The notes beneath the pieces were generated by a model that was not told the origin of the DNA, did no database searches, and saw nothing but the letters and a program-made list of their open reading frames with translations. From Callorhinus ursinus (Eukaryota; Chordata; Mammalia; Carnivora; Otariidae): DNA of 64,000 bases. Made by a program: the position numbers and the translations under genes. The stretch's first letter is position 1. Each line of letters opens with the position of its first letter. The stretch covers positions 14,876,120-14,940,119 of the forward strand of contig NW_020312827.1 in NCBI RefSeq assembly GCF_003265705.1. Direction: 5' to 3'. Positions 19,794 to 31,655 of this stretch are shown here, in pieces.

Positions 19794-19833
<40 letters not shown>
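19794..19833 (+). repeat. (GT)20 microsatellite
   Basis: Twenty uninterrupted GT units. Likely polymorphic; lies about 15 kb 3' of GALC. Confidence 0.97.
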
Positions 19834-19834
<1 letters not shown>

Positions 19835-21105
19835 ACGCATATGTGAAAAGAGACTGTTTCCTCTCCTTTTCAACATAAGGGATGGGAGACTCCCACAGCC
19901 ATGGAGAGTCCTGAACCATCCCTCTTGCCTCTAGTGTGGGAGCTGACAGTCACTGTGTCTGCTCTGCCCAAGCTCTAGGGCTGTTGGCATGTAGAGACAG
20001 GGCCCAGAGGGAGAAGACAGGGCTCAGATGCAGCCCAGTGAAGCCACCTGCATGTCCCCTGTGGGCGTGCGAAGGACAGACACGCATCCCGTGGTTCTAG
20101 AGCATGCCCCAGGAGGGCTGGCTGGCTGCCTTATGGGTCTCCCTGCAAAAGAGCTGCCTCCTGGGAGAGGGCCCGTGCGGTCTTCTCTGGGGGTGCTGAG
20201 GGAGGTGGGTACAGGATACACCCAGCAGGACTTCCCATGGCAAGGGAACCTGAGGACTGCTCTTCCTCTCGAGACTCCACGAATGTGCTCCTGAGAGCCC
20301 ATTCCGAAGCCTTATCCCATGAAGGGGACTGATGCCCAGCAAGGTTACACAGGAGAGCAGAGGCTACCAAGAGAAAGGAGCTGACACTTGGTCACAGGTG
20401 GCGGCCGGTGGGGACCTGGGCCTCCTTGTGGTCTTCCTGCCCTGACCCCACAGCAGAAGGAGGCCAAACCAGAGGCTAAGAGAGGCTGTGCTGACTGCAG
20501 GCCGCAGGTCGGAGTTTGAAGAGTCAAAATGGAGAGCATGTCTTCAAGAACTGGAATTATGTTGTTCTAATAATTGCAAGTGATCAAAAAGGGAGGGAAC
20601 TGGGCTGAGCTATTACTCAAATCCTCTTCTCTCCAGCAGGAGAAGGCTGCAGAGCAGATCCTTGGGGCAGGGCAGTTGCTGGCCAAAAGGAGTATATTCC
20701 ATGTTTATGTCACCACTGAAGGAGTGAGACCGCCAGTGAATCATTGGGCTTCTTCGGGTGTGCTTGTGAACAACCGGTGTTTCCTGTACTCCTATGGGGC
20801 TGCCAGGGGGTTGGGTCACCTTCCCAGTTTTAGAAAGTCACCAAGAAGTCACCTGGTCTGGTGCATGAGGTTGTGAAGAGACAGCGGTCTCCTTACCGGA
20901 GGTGCGTGGCACAGAGGTTATGTGGAACAGGCCTGAGGGCTTGCAACGGGTGGGGCCCATTTCCTGACCAAAGGAAGGATATTGTGAGGGTTGTTAAGAT
21001 CAAGTTACCCCCGCAGCCAGCTGTGAATGAGGCATGTCTCCTAGACCAGAACGCTGTAACGGATTGGATGAATTTAGGAGTAGGGGAGGTTGGAAAACCC
21101 ATTCT
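19834..21105. other. GC-richer unassigned sequence
   Basis: Higher GC than the rest of the window (20.0-20.5 kb), which is why many overlapping short frames stay open on both strands. No CpG island, splice pattern or protein family was recognised. Confidence 0.4.
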
Positions 21106-21175
21106 TCCTCCCTCCCTCCGTTTTTTCTTTCTTTCCCTCTTCCTCTCTCTCTCTCTCTCTCTCTATTTCCCTCTT
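21106..21175 (+). repeat. CT-rich simple repeat
   Basis: CCTCCCTCC, CTTTCTTTCCC then an uninterrupted (CT)n run. Confidence 0.9.
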
Positions 21176-21184
21176 TTGTAGGAT

Positions 21185-21358
21185 CGATAACAAGTGCATA
21201 AATGTTTGTTTAATTTCTGTTGTTGTCTGCCTCTTCCATTAGTTCCCAGGATTTTGAGAATGCAGCCGTGTCTGTTATGCTCAGCATTCTGTCTCCATTA
21301 CCAGCCCAATGATGGGCACACGGCAGGCACTCAGTCAACATCTACTAAATGAATGAGT
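21185..21358 (+). mobile_element. L2 3' end
   Basis: TTCTGTTGTTGTCTGCCTCT, TTCCCAGGATTTTGAGAATG, GATGGGCACACGGCAGGCAC and ACTAAATGAATGAGTAC give the L2 terminus including the GAATGAATG-type tail. Confidence 0.82.
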
Positions 21359-22389
21359 ACATGGACATTCATTGGTGGTCGTTAAAATAGTGTTCTTTAA
21401 ATTGCTGATTTTATTGTAAGCTAAATGTCCTGGTCTTCTGAGGCTGTGATCCAACATAAGATCACCGTTCCTTTTGAAGTATCCACATTGTCATGTTCTG
21501 CACTGTCTTGACCATGGGAGTCCCCTCCCTAGGGGAATTCTGGGAGTTGTCTGAGGGACTGTCTGTCACCGGTGCTCAGGACAACTGGCCCCAGCACTCT
21601 CCCCTGTGATGTGCTCATTCTCCTGCCGCAGCTCCTGGTGACTTTCTCCAGTGGGATGGCTCCCTGGGTTGGTGTCCCTCTCTAGCATCCCCATTCTGGC
21701 TTCAGGGGAGCATGACTGCCCTCTCCCCTTCGCTTTTCCATGTTTGCCTGGGCCAAGCTCTTCCTCTAATTCCCAGGAGCGCACGAGAGACCCAGCGCAG
21801 GGAATAACTTAAAACCACTACTGATGTCAGTACGCACAAACTGCCTGGCGCCCAGACCTGTCCTCAGATGGCTCCCCTCAGGGAACCTTCCCTGCCAACC
21901 TCCGGGACAGCATCCATGCAGCAGGGGCTGCTCCTTGGGCCGCACTGGGAAGGCCCCAGGCATCTCCCTTCCTCAGGGTCCAGGACAAGCTTTCTTGGCA
22001 TCTAAGGAGAAAAGGAACCATATGGTTGTTTGCCTTCCCCTCATCTAATATCTCTGCTGAAAGACACACCCTATTTACATGATTAAGTGCAGCGGTCTTG
22101 AACATCATTTACTTCACCACACTGTACACAGGACTTTCTCAGGGGCAACAGGGGAGAACCCGCTAATACATACTTTTCTAAACCAAAACATAGTCTTTCT
22201 TGAAAGTAAATTCAAGACTGCTCTCTTAGGAGGCAGAAACCTTTTGCAGCATCCAAAAATTTTAGATCTGTTTTCAGTGAGGTCTACCCCCATTATCTTA
22301 TTGTTACAATTATTGTTTTTTTGTAGGACGACACTCATTTGGAGGTCACATTCTGATCCTTTGTTGGAACCCCGAGATCTACTTTGCAC
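21359..22389. other. Unassigned sequence
   Basis: No repeat or gene recognised. Confidence 0.4.
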
Positions 22390-23330
22390 TTCTATTTGTT
22401 TATTATTTATCTAACAAGTATTGATTGAACATTTACAAAGTCCGTGCTTCCATGGATTTTATGTTCTTAGAGCAGGGATCAGCATATTTTTTCTGGCCAG
22501 ATAGTAAATATTGTAGGCTTTGTGAGCCATTTTAGCACTAAAGCAGCTGTAGACAAGATAATAAGCGAATAGACATGGATCTCTCCGATAGAACTTTATT
22601 TACAAAACAGGTGGCTGGTCTGGGTGCTGTCGTTTGCTGACTCCTTTTCTAAGCAATAAAACAGATATATACTATGGCAGTTATGACTAAGTGCTACAAA
22701 TAAAAATAAGATATTCAGTGAACAGCAGGGGACAGATCGTGTAGGAATTTATGTTGAGTGAGATTGGAAATCCTTGGAAGATTGAGCAGAGAAATGGTCT
22801 GATCTGACTCCCAGCTCCTGTAGAGCACATTGCAGAAAGGAGAGACACATGGGGACTGGCTGGGAGGTTACTGCAACGGTCCAGATGCCAAGGGGTGGCA
22901 ACTGGTGCCAGGACAGGAGTGATGAGGGAGTCAGAAGTAGTTGCATTCTAGATAGACTTAGAGGGTCTGAGAGAAAAGAAGGTCAAGGGCAGGGCTAAGA
23001 CTTTAGTCTGAGTAGTTGGAAGAATGGCCTTTCTATCGACTAAGCTGAATAAGAGAAAAGGAGGGACAAGTTTAGGGCAGAAGACGGAGAGTCCTGTTTG
23101 GGACATGTTATATTTGAGGTACCTGTCTGACACCCAAGTGAACTTGTTGGGTGGGCGGTTGGATATAGACGTCTGAGATGAGGGGAGGGAAATGGGGTTA
23201 CAAATTTGAGAGTCACCGGCCTGTGTGGGTGGTCCTTGCAGGATCAGCGAGGGAATGAGAATTGGTGTGGAAGACAGGTCCACGGATTGAGCCCTAGCAT
23301 GTTCTGGTGCTTGGAGGTCAGGGAGAGGAG
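22390..23330 (+). mobile_element. Long ancient L2-class repeat, split by a hAT element
   Basis: CTAACAAGTATTGATTGAAC starts the 'aacaaatatttattgag' repeat. After the inserted hAT it resumes with AAATAAGATATTCAGTGAAC, TGGAAATCCTTGGAAGATTG, GCAGAGAAATGGTCTGATCT, TTGGGACATGTTATATTTGA, GGTACCTGTCTGACACCCAA. The 205-codon minus-strand frame at 22948-23565 is antisense to this repeat. Confidence 0.65.
22474..22655 (+). mobile_element. hAT-Charlie-type MITE, nested
   Basis: GCAGGGATCAGCATATTTTT, CCAGATAGTAAATATTGTAG, GCTTTGTGAGCCATTTTAGC, AGAACTTTATTTACAAAACA, TGGCTGGTCTGGGTGC. It interrupts the L2-class repeat and is therefore younger than it. Confidence 0.82.
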
Positions 23331-25015
23331 AGAGCAGCCTGGGAGACAGCGGGAGTGGGCAGCGTGGCTGGAGAGAGGCAGGGAGAGCGGGCTCGGGCGG
23401 AAAGTGTGACGGGCCAGCCGGATGCTCCGGGTGGGGCGACAGGGGTGTGGGCTGAGAGCTGCCCTTGATTAGATGCTGGGGCTCAGCAGGAGAGCTCTTC
23501 CCTACCTTGCCTTGCTTCTCCCTCAGTGGATCCCTGCTGCTGGGGGAGAACTCCCAGGCCATCACTCTTTCCTGGTCCCTTTATTGCCAGACAAGTTGTA
23601 TTTTCTTGGTGACTTGGCGACTTGGCGGGCAAATTGCACCTCCCAAATTGCCCATAATCCTTGGCTAAGCTGCTCTCTTTGTACTGAAAAAAGAAGCCAG
23701 CAGAGGCAGAGAATGATTTCTGGAATGAAGAGGAAAAAAAATTTTGACCAAAATACAGGCACATCATAACGGGCCCCTGCCCCCTGTCCTCGTGCCCTGG
23801 GGCAGGATGGAACCTTCGTGCCAGGGGAGCATTATCCTCTCAACCAGGTGAAAATGCAGCCGCCCAGAAGGGGTGTGGGCAGCGTTCTGCTTTTCCCATG
23901 AAGGCAAAAGCCTCAGGAATGGTCTTTCATGCGTGGGCCAGGGTGTGGGTTTCAGGGCAAACACAGGGGGAAAGAAGATGGGCAGAGAGGTGAGAGAATG
24001 TCCTGGGGGCCCGAGGAAGAAAGCCCAGTGCAGAACCAGTGGGAACAGAGGGGGCAGGCTTTTGTGCCGCATCGTCTTGAGTGTCTTTGACCTAGAACTG
24101 GCCCCACGTGTAAGGTCACAGATCCAGGAAATTGGTCCCCTGCTTCCTCTCTCCTTTTTTTGTCACAGCAAAGATGACACCCGGCCCTCTGGGCTCGCGT
24201 CCCCTCATGCCTTTGTTCTATTTTTTTCCTACTCTGTTCAATTTGGGTGTTTGGCATGACGGTTGGAGGTTTGAAAGCAACACTCCAGCTGTCCCTTCTA
24301 TGCCCACTCCTACTGAATTATCTTGAAATCCCTCCTGCTTGGCATGGCTTTCTTTAGTCCCCGCTAAGCAGAGTCTTGGGCAAGCCTCTGTTTTGACACG
24401 GAATCATGCACTTGGCACCTCCCCCAACCGTCTTGTTGGATTATTGAACATCTGTCTTCTAGGCTTCAACTCTTGTGGTTGATGGACGACCAGCTGTCCC
24501 TGAATAGAGCTGAGAGCCACGGAACCGATGGGGTCTCAGCATGGTTTGGATCCCAAGCCAAGAAATACACAGTTCCGCCCTGTGGCCAAGAAAGTCCTTT
24601 CGATTAGTGGGACATCCATAGCAATGGGGTATTTTTAAATTATTTAATGCTTCTTTTTGTTACCAGACTTTATCAAATCCAGAAAACAACCTTTGTGTAT
24701 TGTCCTGGCTACAGGGTAGCAAGTCATGAAAAAAAAAAAAAACAGGCAGAGGAGACAGAAGTACATATGTAGGTGGTAGAAGAACGCATTATTTTAACAT
24801 CCGCCACCAGAAATACACCCAGGAAGGGAGTTATTTTAGGAAAGGATCTTGACAAGTCATTTGGGGATGGAAGGGGAGCCCTGAGGGCTTTGAGGAGTTG
24901 AGACAACCAAAGGAATTTTGAAAGAGCTTTGCACATGATATTAGGACGTGGGGAGAAGAAGAGAGGAAGTAGTGGGAGAGGGAGCCAGAGGTCTGTAGAA
25001 TGTCAGTGCCTCTGT
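23331..25015. other. Unassigned sequence
   Basis: A GC-rich start (23330-23460) is probably a continuation of the L2-class repeat. The remainder is unique-looking. A pure A run occurs at about 24728-24743. No gene recognised. Confidence 0.4.
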
Positions 25016-25550
25016 TGTATCAGTCAGGGTTCTCCAGAGATGCAGAACCAAGAGAATATGGACATATACATAAATGTATGTGTATGCGTATATCTGTCTG
25101 TCTATCTATCTATCTGTCTACTGACTTACCTACCCACCTACCTATCTATGAAGAGATTTATTATAAGGAACTGACTCAGCAGCCCCATGATGTGCTGATG
25201 TGCTGTCTGCAGGCTGGAGACCCAGGAAAGCAGATATTGTTCTAGTTCAAAGGCCTGAAAGCCAGAGAGCTGATGGCATAGATTCCAAGTCTGAGAGTTA
25301 AAAACTAGGAGCACCAAATGCAGGGGAAGACCAATGTCTCAGCCCAAACAGTCAAGCTGAATTAATTCAACCTTCTTCCACTCTTTGTTGTAGTGAGGCC
25401 CTCCCAATGGGGAGGCCAATCTCTGTACTCAGTCCACTGATTCAACCCCCCCCGCCCCCCATCCACCCAGACACAGCCAAGAATAATGTGTAACTAGAAA
25501 TCCGAACATCTCCTGGCCCAATTAGGTGGACAGACAAGATTAATCATCCC
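25016..25550 (-). mobile_element. ERVL-class LTR, inverted, with microsatellite expansion
   Basis: Inverted copy of the family at 12157: TGTATCAGTCAGGGTTCTCC, GAAGAGATTTATTATAAGGA, GAGACCCAGGAAAG, GTACTCAGTCCACTGATTCA, GATTAATCATCCCA. Its A/T-rich end has expanded into tetranucleotide repeats at 25093-25149. C-rich insertion near 25448. Confidence 0.75.
25093..25149 (+). repeat. Compound (CTAT/CTGT/CTAC)n microsatellite
   Basis: Runs of CTGT, CTAT and CTAC tetranucleotides inside the LTR. Confidence 0.9.
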
Positions 25551-25711
25551 AGTGCCCCTGTTAGTAAGGAGCTCTAGGAATTTACTGCACAGAGATGATG
25601 AACGCTCACTTTGAAGGGGCTGCATTGTAGCAATGCGGACCTCCCAGTTTGCTGAAATTCTTAGTCAAGTGTGTGGTGCACACAAGTGCATGTCTTTCCT
25701 AAGTGGTAGGC

Positions 25712-25712
<1 letters not shown>

Positions 25713-25755
<43 letters not shown>
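25713..25755 (+). repeat. (TG)n microsatellite
   Basis: About 21 uninterrupted TG units. Confidence 0.95.
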
Positions 25756-25757
<2 letters not shown>

Positions 25758-27619
25758 TATGTATGTAAGCTTGTGTGTGCCTACGTGAGACAGAGAGACA
25801 GAGACAGAGACATTTGTGTAGGTGGAAGGACCTGAGGCTCCAGGGATGGTTGCTGCCATGCAGAACAGGGTTGGATGAGGAGACAGTCCAGATATTATCG
25901 AATTCAGTGGAAGCCGGACCCTAAGTCAGAGGCGGTAGAAAGGCATGAATAGCCAGGAAACTTTTGGATGACTGAAATTAAATGGGAGCAGGGCCACCCT
26001 AGGCTAGATGATAGGGGGTGCGGTGGTGCAGGTGGTGTGCTCCGGATGTGTTCTGGAGGCTCGATGAACTCTTGCTAAAAGGGCAAAGCCCAAGGCTAAT
26101 AGACTTAAATTCTCACCATCACTGCTCTCTACTCTCAACAGAGCAAAAAATCTGGATTGTGCCTCTACTTTATTCTTCCCTCTACTTGTCATCCTGCAAC
26201 AGAATCAATGTGAGTTCACTCCTTGGTGAGTCACAGGTAGAAACCACACCAGGTGAGTTGTCCCACAAAAGAAACTTTATGTGCAGCAAAAAAAGGGATT
26301 ATGGGGAATAACTTCTTTGTGTGTGTTCCTTTTGTTCAGGATTAGGATGAATATTTAGATAGGGAAACCTTGTCATCGTGTGTAGAGGCGGGCGTAAGGA
26401 CACGCATGTGCCTTAAGGAAACATGCCTATACATACATTGTATGTAAATGAGGCTTGTGTTCCTGTTTGGGCAGAGATTTTGGTATTATAATGAGGTAAA
26501 GGTCACTGTTCGTCACTCTGTGGTTCACTCCATGATCCACCTGTGCAGGTGTGAGTTGGGGGTTAAGTTCAGCCTGGGCTGGGTTGTCTGGGCCAGCTAG
26601 AGCTCTTTATCAGGGTAAAGGTGCTTGAAAGGTATTTTGGGTTTCCAGCATGGGATACTATGCCCCATGGGTCTTTCGCCTGAGTTAAGAGATAATCAGA
26701 AAAGACAAGCTTAAGGAAAAATGTGAGACAAAGATCAGTGTGTTACAAGCAGGTGGGCAGTAAAGGTCAGTTCCTGAGGTCTAGCTGGTGGCAGTCTACT
26801 GATAGCTTTCTATATCCTTTATCAAAGGTACTTCCGTTGCATTTTAGCAGACAACATCGCAGAGGGTGAGGGTATAATTTCTTGCAGTGGCTTGGGATAG
26901 AGGGCCTTTCCAATAGGATTTTTGTTCAGGGGCTTAAAGGAATAATTCAGTGAAGGCTTCTTGGTTTGCATAGAATTTCTAGGACACTGGCCACATAAGA
27001 CGAATGATATTTTCATGCAAGTTTCTGAATGGACAAGCGTTTTCCTGAAGCCTTAAATGGCTTTGCAGACGTGAATTGATCTGTAATATGACAGAGTACT
27101 GTCTTTGGCATGGGTCGGCACTAAGCCCTTCCCTGGTCCTCTGTAGTGGACGGCCTCATTACTATGTGTCAGCTACCGTGTTTGAGTCATCAAACACCCA
27201 TCAGATAAGAAGTGTATTAGTGAGGAATCATAGAAATTGTATTTTCAGAGTGGAAAAAGAAAGAGTGCAAATTTTAAATTCACCATGAAGCTGTCACAGC
27301 TGTTTAGGATTCAGTAAAAGTCCATTTTAATGAGTATCACAGTTTACCTATTAAGTGCGTTTCAGAGACAGGCAAAGTGAAAAGTGTAATCTGCTTTTTT
27401 AGCATTTTCCACTAATATAAATTACCCAAATGAAGTATTTGGGCATGCTTGGCCTGCTACACGAGGCAGAAGACTTTACCAAACTTAATGTTACTAAGAC
27501 CTCTTACATATTTGGCTCTATCCGGAATGAATCACGCAACGTAAGTGAAAATCCTTCCACAGCATTGGAGGTCAAAGAGACCTCCCTCACCTCTGTCTCT
27601 TGTTTGTTCTCTGTTCCTG
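25756..27619. other. Unassigned sequence, possibly an undetermined LTR element
   Basis: 26.23-27.05 kb has a texture reminiscent of an inverted endogenous retroviral LTR or leader (for example AAAAGAAACTTTATGTGCAG near 26265) but no diagnostic ends or primer site were found. No host exon recognised. Confidence 0.3.
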
Positions 27620-27785
27620 GACAACCACTCCCCTTCTCTGGGCTCCAGGTTCCTTAGGTTTAAACAGACTAGGTTAATTAATCCTCTGAGTATTGTTATT
27701 CAGGTTAAATGAGATAGTACATAAAAGAACTTAGGTCAAGAATGCATATACTTAGTACTCCATAAATGATCGCTATTTTTATTAT
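27620..27785 (+). mobile_element. MIR SINE
   Basis: TTCTCTGGGCTCCAGGTTCC, CAGGTTAAATGAGATAGTAC, TTAGTACTCCATAAATGATC match the MIR 3' half. Confidence 0.82.
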
Positions 27786-28590
27786 AAGCTTGTAGTATTT
27801 AACTCAGTGCTATTATTTTTAGTGTCTAAAGTTCTATTTTAACCATTTAAGATAGAGATATTAAATAAATTTTGTGCTTCCTGCCTGTGAGACTCAATTT
27901 TATTGTTGTCAGAACACACTATAACAATGGAAAAGAATACATAATAACAATGGAAATTTAAAAACTAAAATAATTCACTCATTGTCCTCATATCCTAACA
28001 AAACATTGCTTTTCCTATTTTTGGATCCCCTTGCCCATGTATAGGCACATTTTGACATTATTATAATCCGTGTTCATAGCCTGTTCCACAGTCTGCATTT
28101 TCATAAAAGCTACTGTATCTATTTTTTGTATATTCTCTATAATTATAATTTTTGGTAGCCAGATAGCATTCAATTGAGTTTGTGGACCCCAGCTTCACAG
28201 TCCCTTTTTTTAGTCACTTTGATAGATGAGTATCTTTTGTAAAAGGAGCCCAAGGATTCTAGATGTGGAGACTTGGAGGAGGTGAATTCCTTTGCTTGGG
28301 GAGGGGCTTCACAGCTGAGGTGCATGGGGACCCATGATTGGTGCTCCTGCTTCTGGAGAACCAGCAGCAGTGGGGGTGAAGCAGGGCGGGTTCCCCAGGA
28401 GAAAACACTGCCCGGCTGGCTGCAGGCCAGGCTGACTCAGTCTGTATGGAGAGAGGCAGGGGGGACCCTGAGGTCGCCTTCTGGACTGGTTGGCTCAGTT
28501 GCGCGGCCAAGGGAAGGATGAAGCAAGGTCCCAAGTTCCTTCTAGCGGGCAGAAGAGGGAGTCAGTATGTTGAAGGCAACGTCTGCATGA
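27786..28590. other. AT-rich sequence with a probable old LINE piece
   Basis: 28010-28240 resembles an inverted old L1 3' region (CCCTTGCCCATGTATAGG, GTAGCCAGATAGCATTCAAT) but weakly. 28260-28530 is GC-richer and unassigned. Confidence 0.35.
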
Positions 28591-29364
28591 TGTTGTGATT
28601 TATAATAAGAAATACATATTGGGTCTTTGTTCTGTTTCTGGCACAGACCTCCTAAAACCCTTGGAATTTTTGAAGGAATGAGAGTGATCAAGGTTTCTTT
28701 TGCTATGTTAATGACGTGACTTTTGGAAAGCCCCTGGGTCACCTAAGGAAGGGGGCTGGTTACCAGGAGAACCAAAGATTGGAACTTTCAGTCCCACACC
28801 CCCTGCCTCCAGGAACAGGAGAGGGACTGGACGTTGAATAGATTGCCAGTGGCCAACAATCTAATCAATCATGTCTATGTAATAAAGCCTCCATAGATCC
28901 CAAAAGGACAGGGTTGGGAGAGCTTCTGGGTTGGCGGACATATGGAAATAGGGGGAGGATGTGCCCCGAGAGAGCGTGGAAGCTCTGAGTCCTTTCACGC
29001 CGTGCCCTATGCATCTTTACATCTGGCTGCTGATTCACATCCCGTAATACCCTTTGCAATAAACGGATAATCTCGTGAGTGAACTGGTTTCCTGAGTTCT
29101 GTGAGCTGCTCTAGCAAGTTAATGCAACCCAAGGAAGGGGTCGTGGGTTTGCTGATCTACAGCCAGGTGGTCAGTACAGGTGACAACCTTACAATTGGCA
29201 TCTAAAGTGGAAAACAGTCTTGTGGGACTAGCCCTTAACCTGTGGGATCTGATGTCATCTCCAGGTAGCTAGTGTCAGAATTGATTTGTAGGACACCTGG
29301 CTGGTGTCTGGGAATTGCTTGGGGGTGGAGTGAACACCTCCCTCCCCACCATACACACATTGCA
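28591..29364 (+). mobile_element. Endogenous retroviral LTR (about 774 bp)
   Basis: Starts TG (TGTTGTGATTTATAATAAGA) and ends CA (CACACATTGCA). Internal landmarks: GTAATAAAGCCTCCATAGAT, CCAAAAGGACAGGGTTGGGA, AATACCCTTTGCAATAAACG, GAGTTCTGTGAGCTGCTCTA, TGTGGGATCTGATGTCATCT. Two AATAAA motifs occur. A primer-binding-site-like sequence follows directly, so this is the 5'-type LTR end or a solo LTR retaining leader. No coding part remains. Confidence 0.82.
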
Positions 29365-29366
29365 AT

Positions 29367-29380
29367 TGGTACCAGAATTG
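29367..29380 (+). other. Primer-binding-site-like sequence (tRNA-Leu type)
   Basis: TGGTACCAGAATTG begins three bases after the LTR CA terminus, where a retroviral primer-binding site belongs. The TGGTACCAG start resembles the leucine-tRNA primer site of ERV-L elements. The tRNA assignment is inferred. Confidence 0.6.
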
Positions 29381-29394
29381 TACTTTGCTTCTGC

Positions 29395-29530
29395 TACTTT
29401 CTGTGAGCTCATTTAATCTCATAAAGTACTATGGACCCTATAAAGTCAGTTAATATCCCAGTTAAACAGATGGGGAAACTGAGGCCTAGGGAGGGGGTAT
29501 AAGTCGCTCAGGTCAACAGCTGGAACCTCG
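29395..29530 (+). mobile_element. MIR SINE fragment
   Basis: GAGCTCATTTAATCTCATAA, AACAGATGGGGAAACTGAGG, CCTAGGGAGGGGGTATAAGT matches the MIR core. It abuts the LTR leader. Confidence 0.85.
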
Positions 29531-29985
29531 TTGGCATGCCCCGCTCGGCAGGACTTCCCTGAGCTGAGAGCAGCAGAACCCTAGGGGGTGTCCCTCTGGG
29601 AGTCATGTTAACAGCCTTAGACCAGTGAAGGGCCAATTCTGCCCTACAGTTAAAACCAAAATCTTGCCGTTCCTGCTGGGTAAATTGGGGCACTGCAGAG
29701 CAAATGGAGAGAAAATGGCTACAGTGGGGGCTGATTGTATTCTCAGGAGTGTTTCCCTTGAGTGTGGCGCCTCTAAGAACATAGCAACCCCGCGTGTGTG
29801 CATGCAAAACAGTTCTACCTTGGGAGGATCTGGACGCTGGACTTCGTGGTGGTTTGTGGTAAGGAACCCATCTTAGCCGACCAAGTCCATTATTTTGATG
29901 ATTTGATGATGACTATGTGGACTTGCATTGTTGTAGTTCATAGGAGATATTATGAAAATGGATAACTTGATAAAATAAAAAGATA
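29531..29985. other. Unassigned sequence
   Basis: No repeat or gene recognised. Confidence 0.4.
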
Positions 29986-30600
29986 GCCTTTTTTTTCACC
30001 TATTACATTGGCAAATACATATATAAATATTTTTTATAAATGCTATTTTACATATAACAGGTAATGTGTAAAACAACATATTGTGTATTTTATGTATTTA
30101 TAAATATTATGTATGTTTATATATGTTTAAAATATAGTTTTAGGTACAAATATGTGTGTGTAAGGATATTTATTACAGGGTTCTTTATAATAGTGAAACA
30201 TGAGAAATTACTTAAATGTCCAGTGATAGAAGCATTGGTAAAGAAGTTATGTATACCCGTACTATGGAATTGAAGCCTTAAAAAAAAAACACGCTTGCAA
30301 AAAAGTGTTTAATGACAGGGGACACTGCTCATGATGTAATATTAAATTTTTGGAGGCAGTATATAAAATAGAATCCACACATTATGTTTCTAGTTTACAA
30401 AGACAATAAAAAAGTATTTGTAAAAAAACAACTAGAAATAAATGCATAAAAACATCAAGGTGAAAACAGTGATTATTTCTCAGAGGTCAAAATAGGGGGG
30501 CCCTTGTTTTGTTTTTTATACTTTACTGTAAAGTTTACACAGTTTCTTCAAAGAACGTGACATACATGCACACAAAACATTTGTGCGTACGAAGCCACTA
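29986..30600 (+). mobile_element. Old L1 3' end
   Basis: TTATAATAGTGAAACATGAG, CTTAAATGTCCAGTGATAGA, TTATGTATACCCGTACTATGG, GGTGAAAACAGTGATTATTT and ATACTTTACTGTAAAGTTTA follow the L1M 3' order (a few taxa of old L1 share this text). The left part is an AT-rich repeat. Confidence 0.72.
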
Positions 30601-30879
30601 GAGAGAAACCACACCGTGTAGATTTTCCCTATTTATCCCAATTTCCAAATTTCGCCCTGTTGTCAGATTATGAAATTTCATTCTGGCTGGGAAATAAGAT
30701 GCCGTAGGGATTTGGGGACGAGAAATTTCTAACGTAGATTTCTAATAAGAGCTGGCGGGTACTCGAGTTGCTGTATAAAGTTAAAGAGTTCGGGTCAGTC
30801 AAGTGGACAATGGAGGGCAGCCGAGGTGTGGTGGAGGGATGGCCCTGAGGCTTCAGGTCCGACCCAGCTACCTGGAGTT
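30601..30879. other. Unassigned sequence
   Basis: No repeat or gene recognised. Confidence 0.4.
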
Positions 30880-31060
30880 CTGGCACCAGGATTTTGCCTG
30901 GTATAGGAGCTGGATGGGTCTAGGTGCAAGTCTATGTCCAGAGTTACCAATGTGACTTAATCTCGTGAAATCTCAATATAATTGTAAAACGACCACCTTA
31001 CCGGTCTGTAGTGAAGCGTTAATGATACAGTGTACACAGAAGCAGGAGTGAGGAGTCCGG
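30880..31060 (+). mobile_element. MIR SINE, diverged
   Basis: GTGACTTAATCTCGTGAAAT, CTCAATATAATTGTAAAACG, AGTGAAGCGTTAATGATACA fits the MIR middle and 3' part. Confidence 0.6.
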
Positions 31061-31476
31061 CCTGTACCAAGGGCGTAAAACCAGTGTCCAGCTCATGATC
31101 TTCCCTGGTCTGCATGTTCGGCTGCCAAATCAAGGAATTAGAATAGATCATCTCCAAATTACCCTTTCTCTTTAAAACATCTATGGTGCTTAAATAAGGC
31201 TTAGGCAAGGAGAATTTAATATTCCCTTAACTTTTATTCATCCTCCTTTGGCGAAGAGAGAGTTATGGCAGTGCATGCATATACATCAGGGAGCCAACTA
31301 GCAGGGTGTGGAATTCAGCAGTGTGAGTAGAGGGGCTTAAAGGAAGCCAGAGTGGGCTGTAGTTCTTAAGGTGATGGATGACAAGGAACGGGGTGGCTGG
31401 GTACAGGTGCCTTGATCTCCTGCCCTTTCTCGCAAAGGTGCATAGCCAAGGACTCTGTGTTTTGTTTTCTCTAGAG
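31061..31476. other. Unassigned sequence
   Basis: No repeat or gene recognised. Confidence 0.4.
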
Positions 31477-31655
31477 CAGAGGTTCTCAAGCTTTATTGCA
31501 AATGCCAGTCACCTGGAGAGCTTTAAGGCCATCCCATGGCCCCAGAAGCACCTCACGCCAATTAAATCTGCATAGAACCCAGGCGTCAGTATTGTTAAAG
31601 CTCCCCAGACGGTTCCAATGTGCACCCAAAGTGAAGATCCATGTGCCTAGTGAAT
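31477..31655 (+). mobile_element. MER5-like hAT-Charlie element
   Basis: CAGAGGTTCTCAAGCTTTAT, CAGTCACCTGGAGAGCTTTA, CCCCAGACGGTTCCAATGTG, close to the MER5 family (cagtggttctcaaactt...cacctggaggg...gattccaatgtgcag). Confidence 0.82.

Noticed and set aside
19596..20370. Dense overlapping frames on both strands suggesting a gene
   Set aside because: Both strands are open because of GC content and the GT repeat; no frame shows coding bias or family resemblance.
22948..23565. 205-codon minus-strand open frame, the longest complete frame in the window
   Set aside because: It is antisense to an ancient L2-class repeat in a GC-richer stretch, has Pro/Ser-rich low-complexity translation, no recognisable domain and no splice or promoter context.
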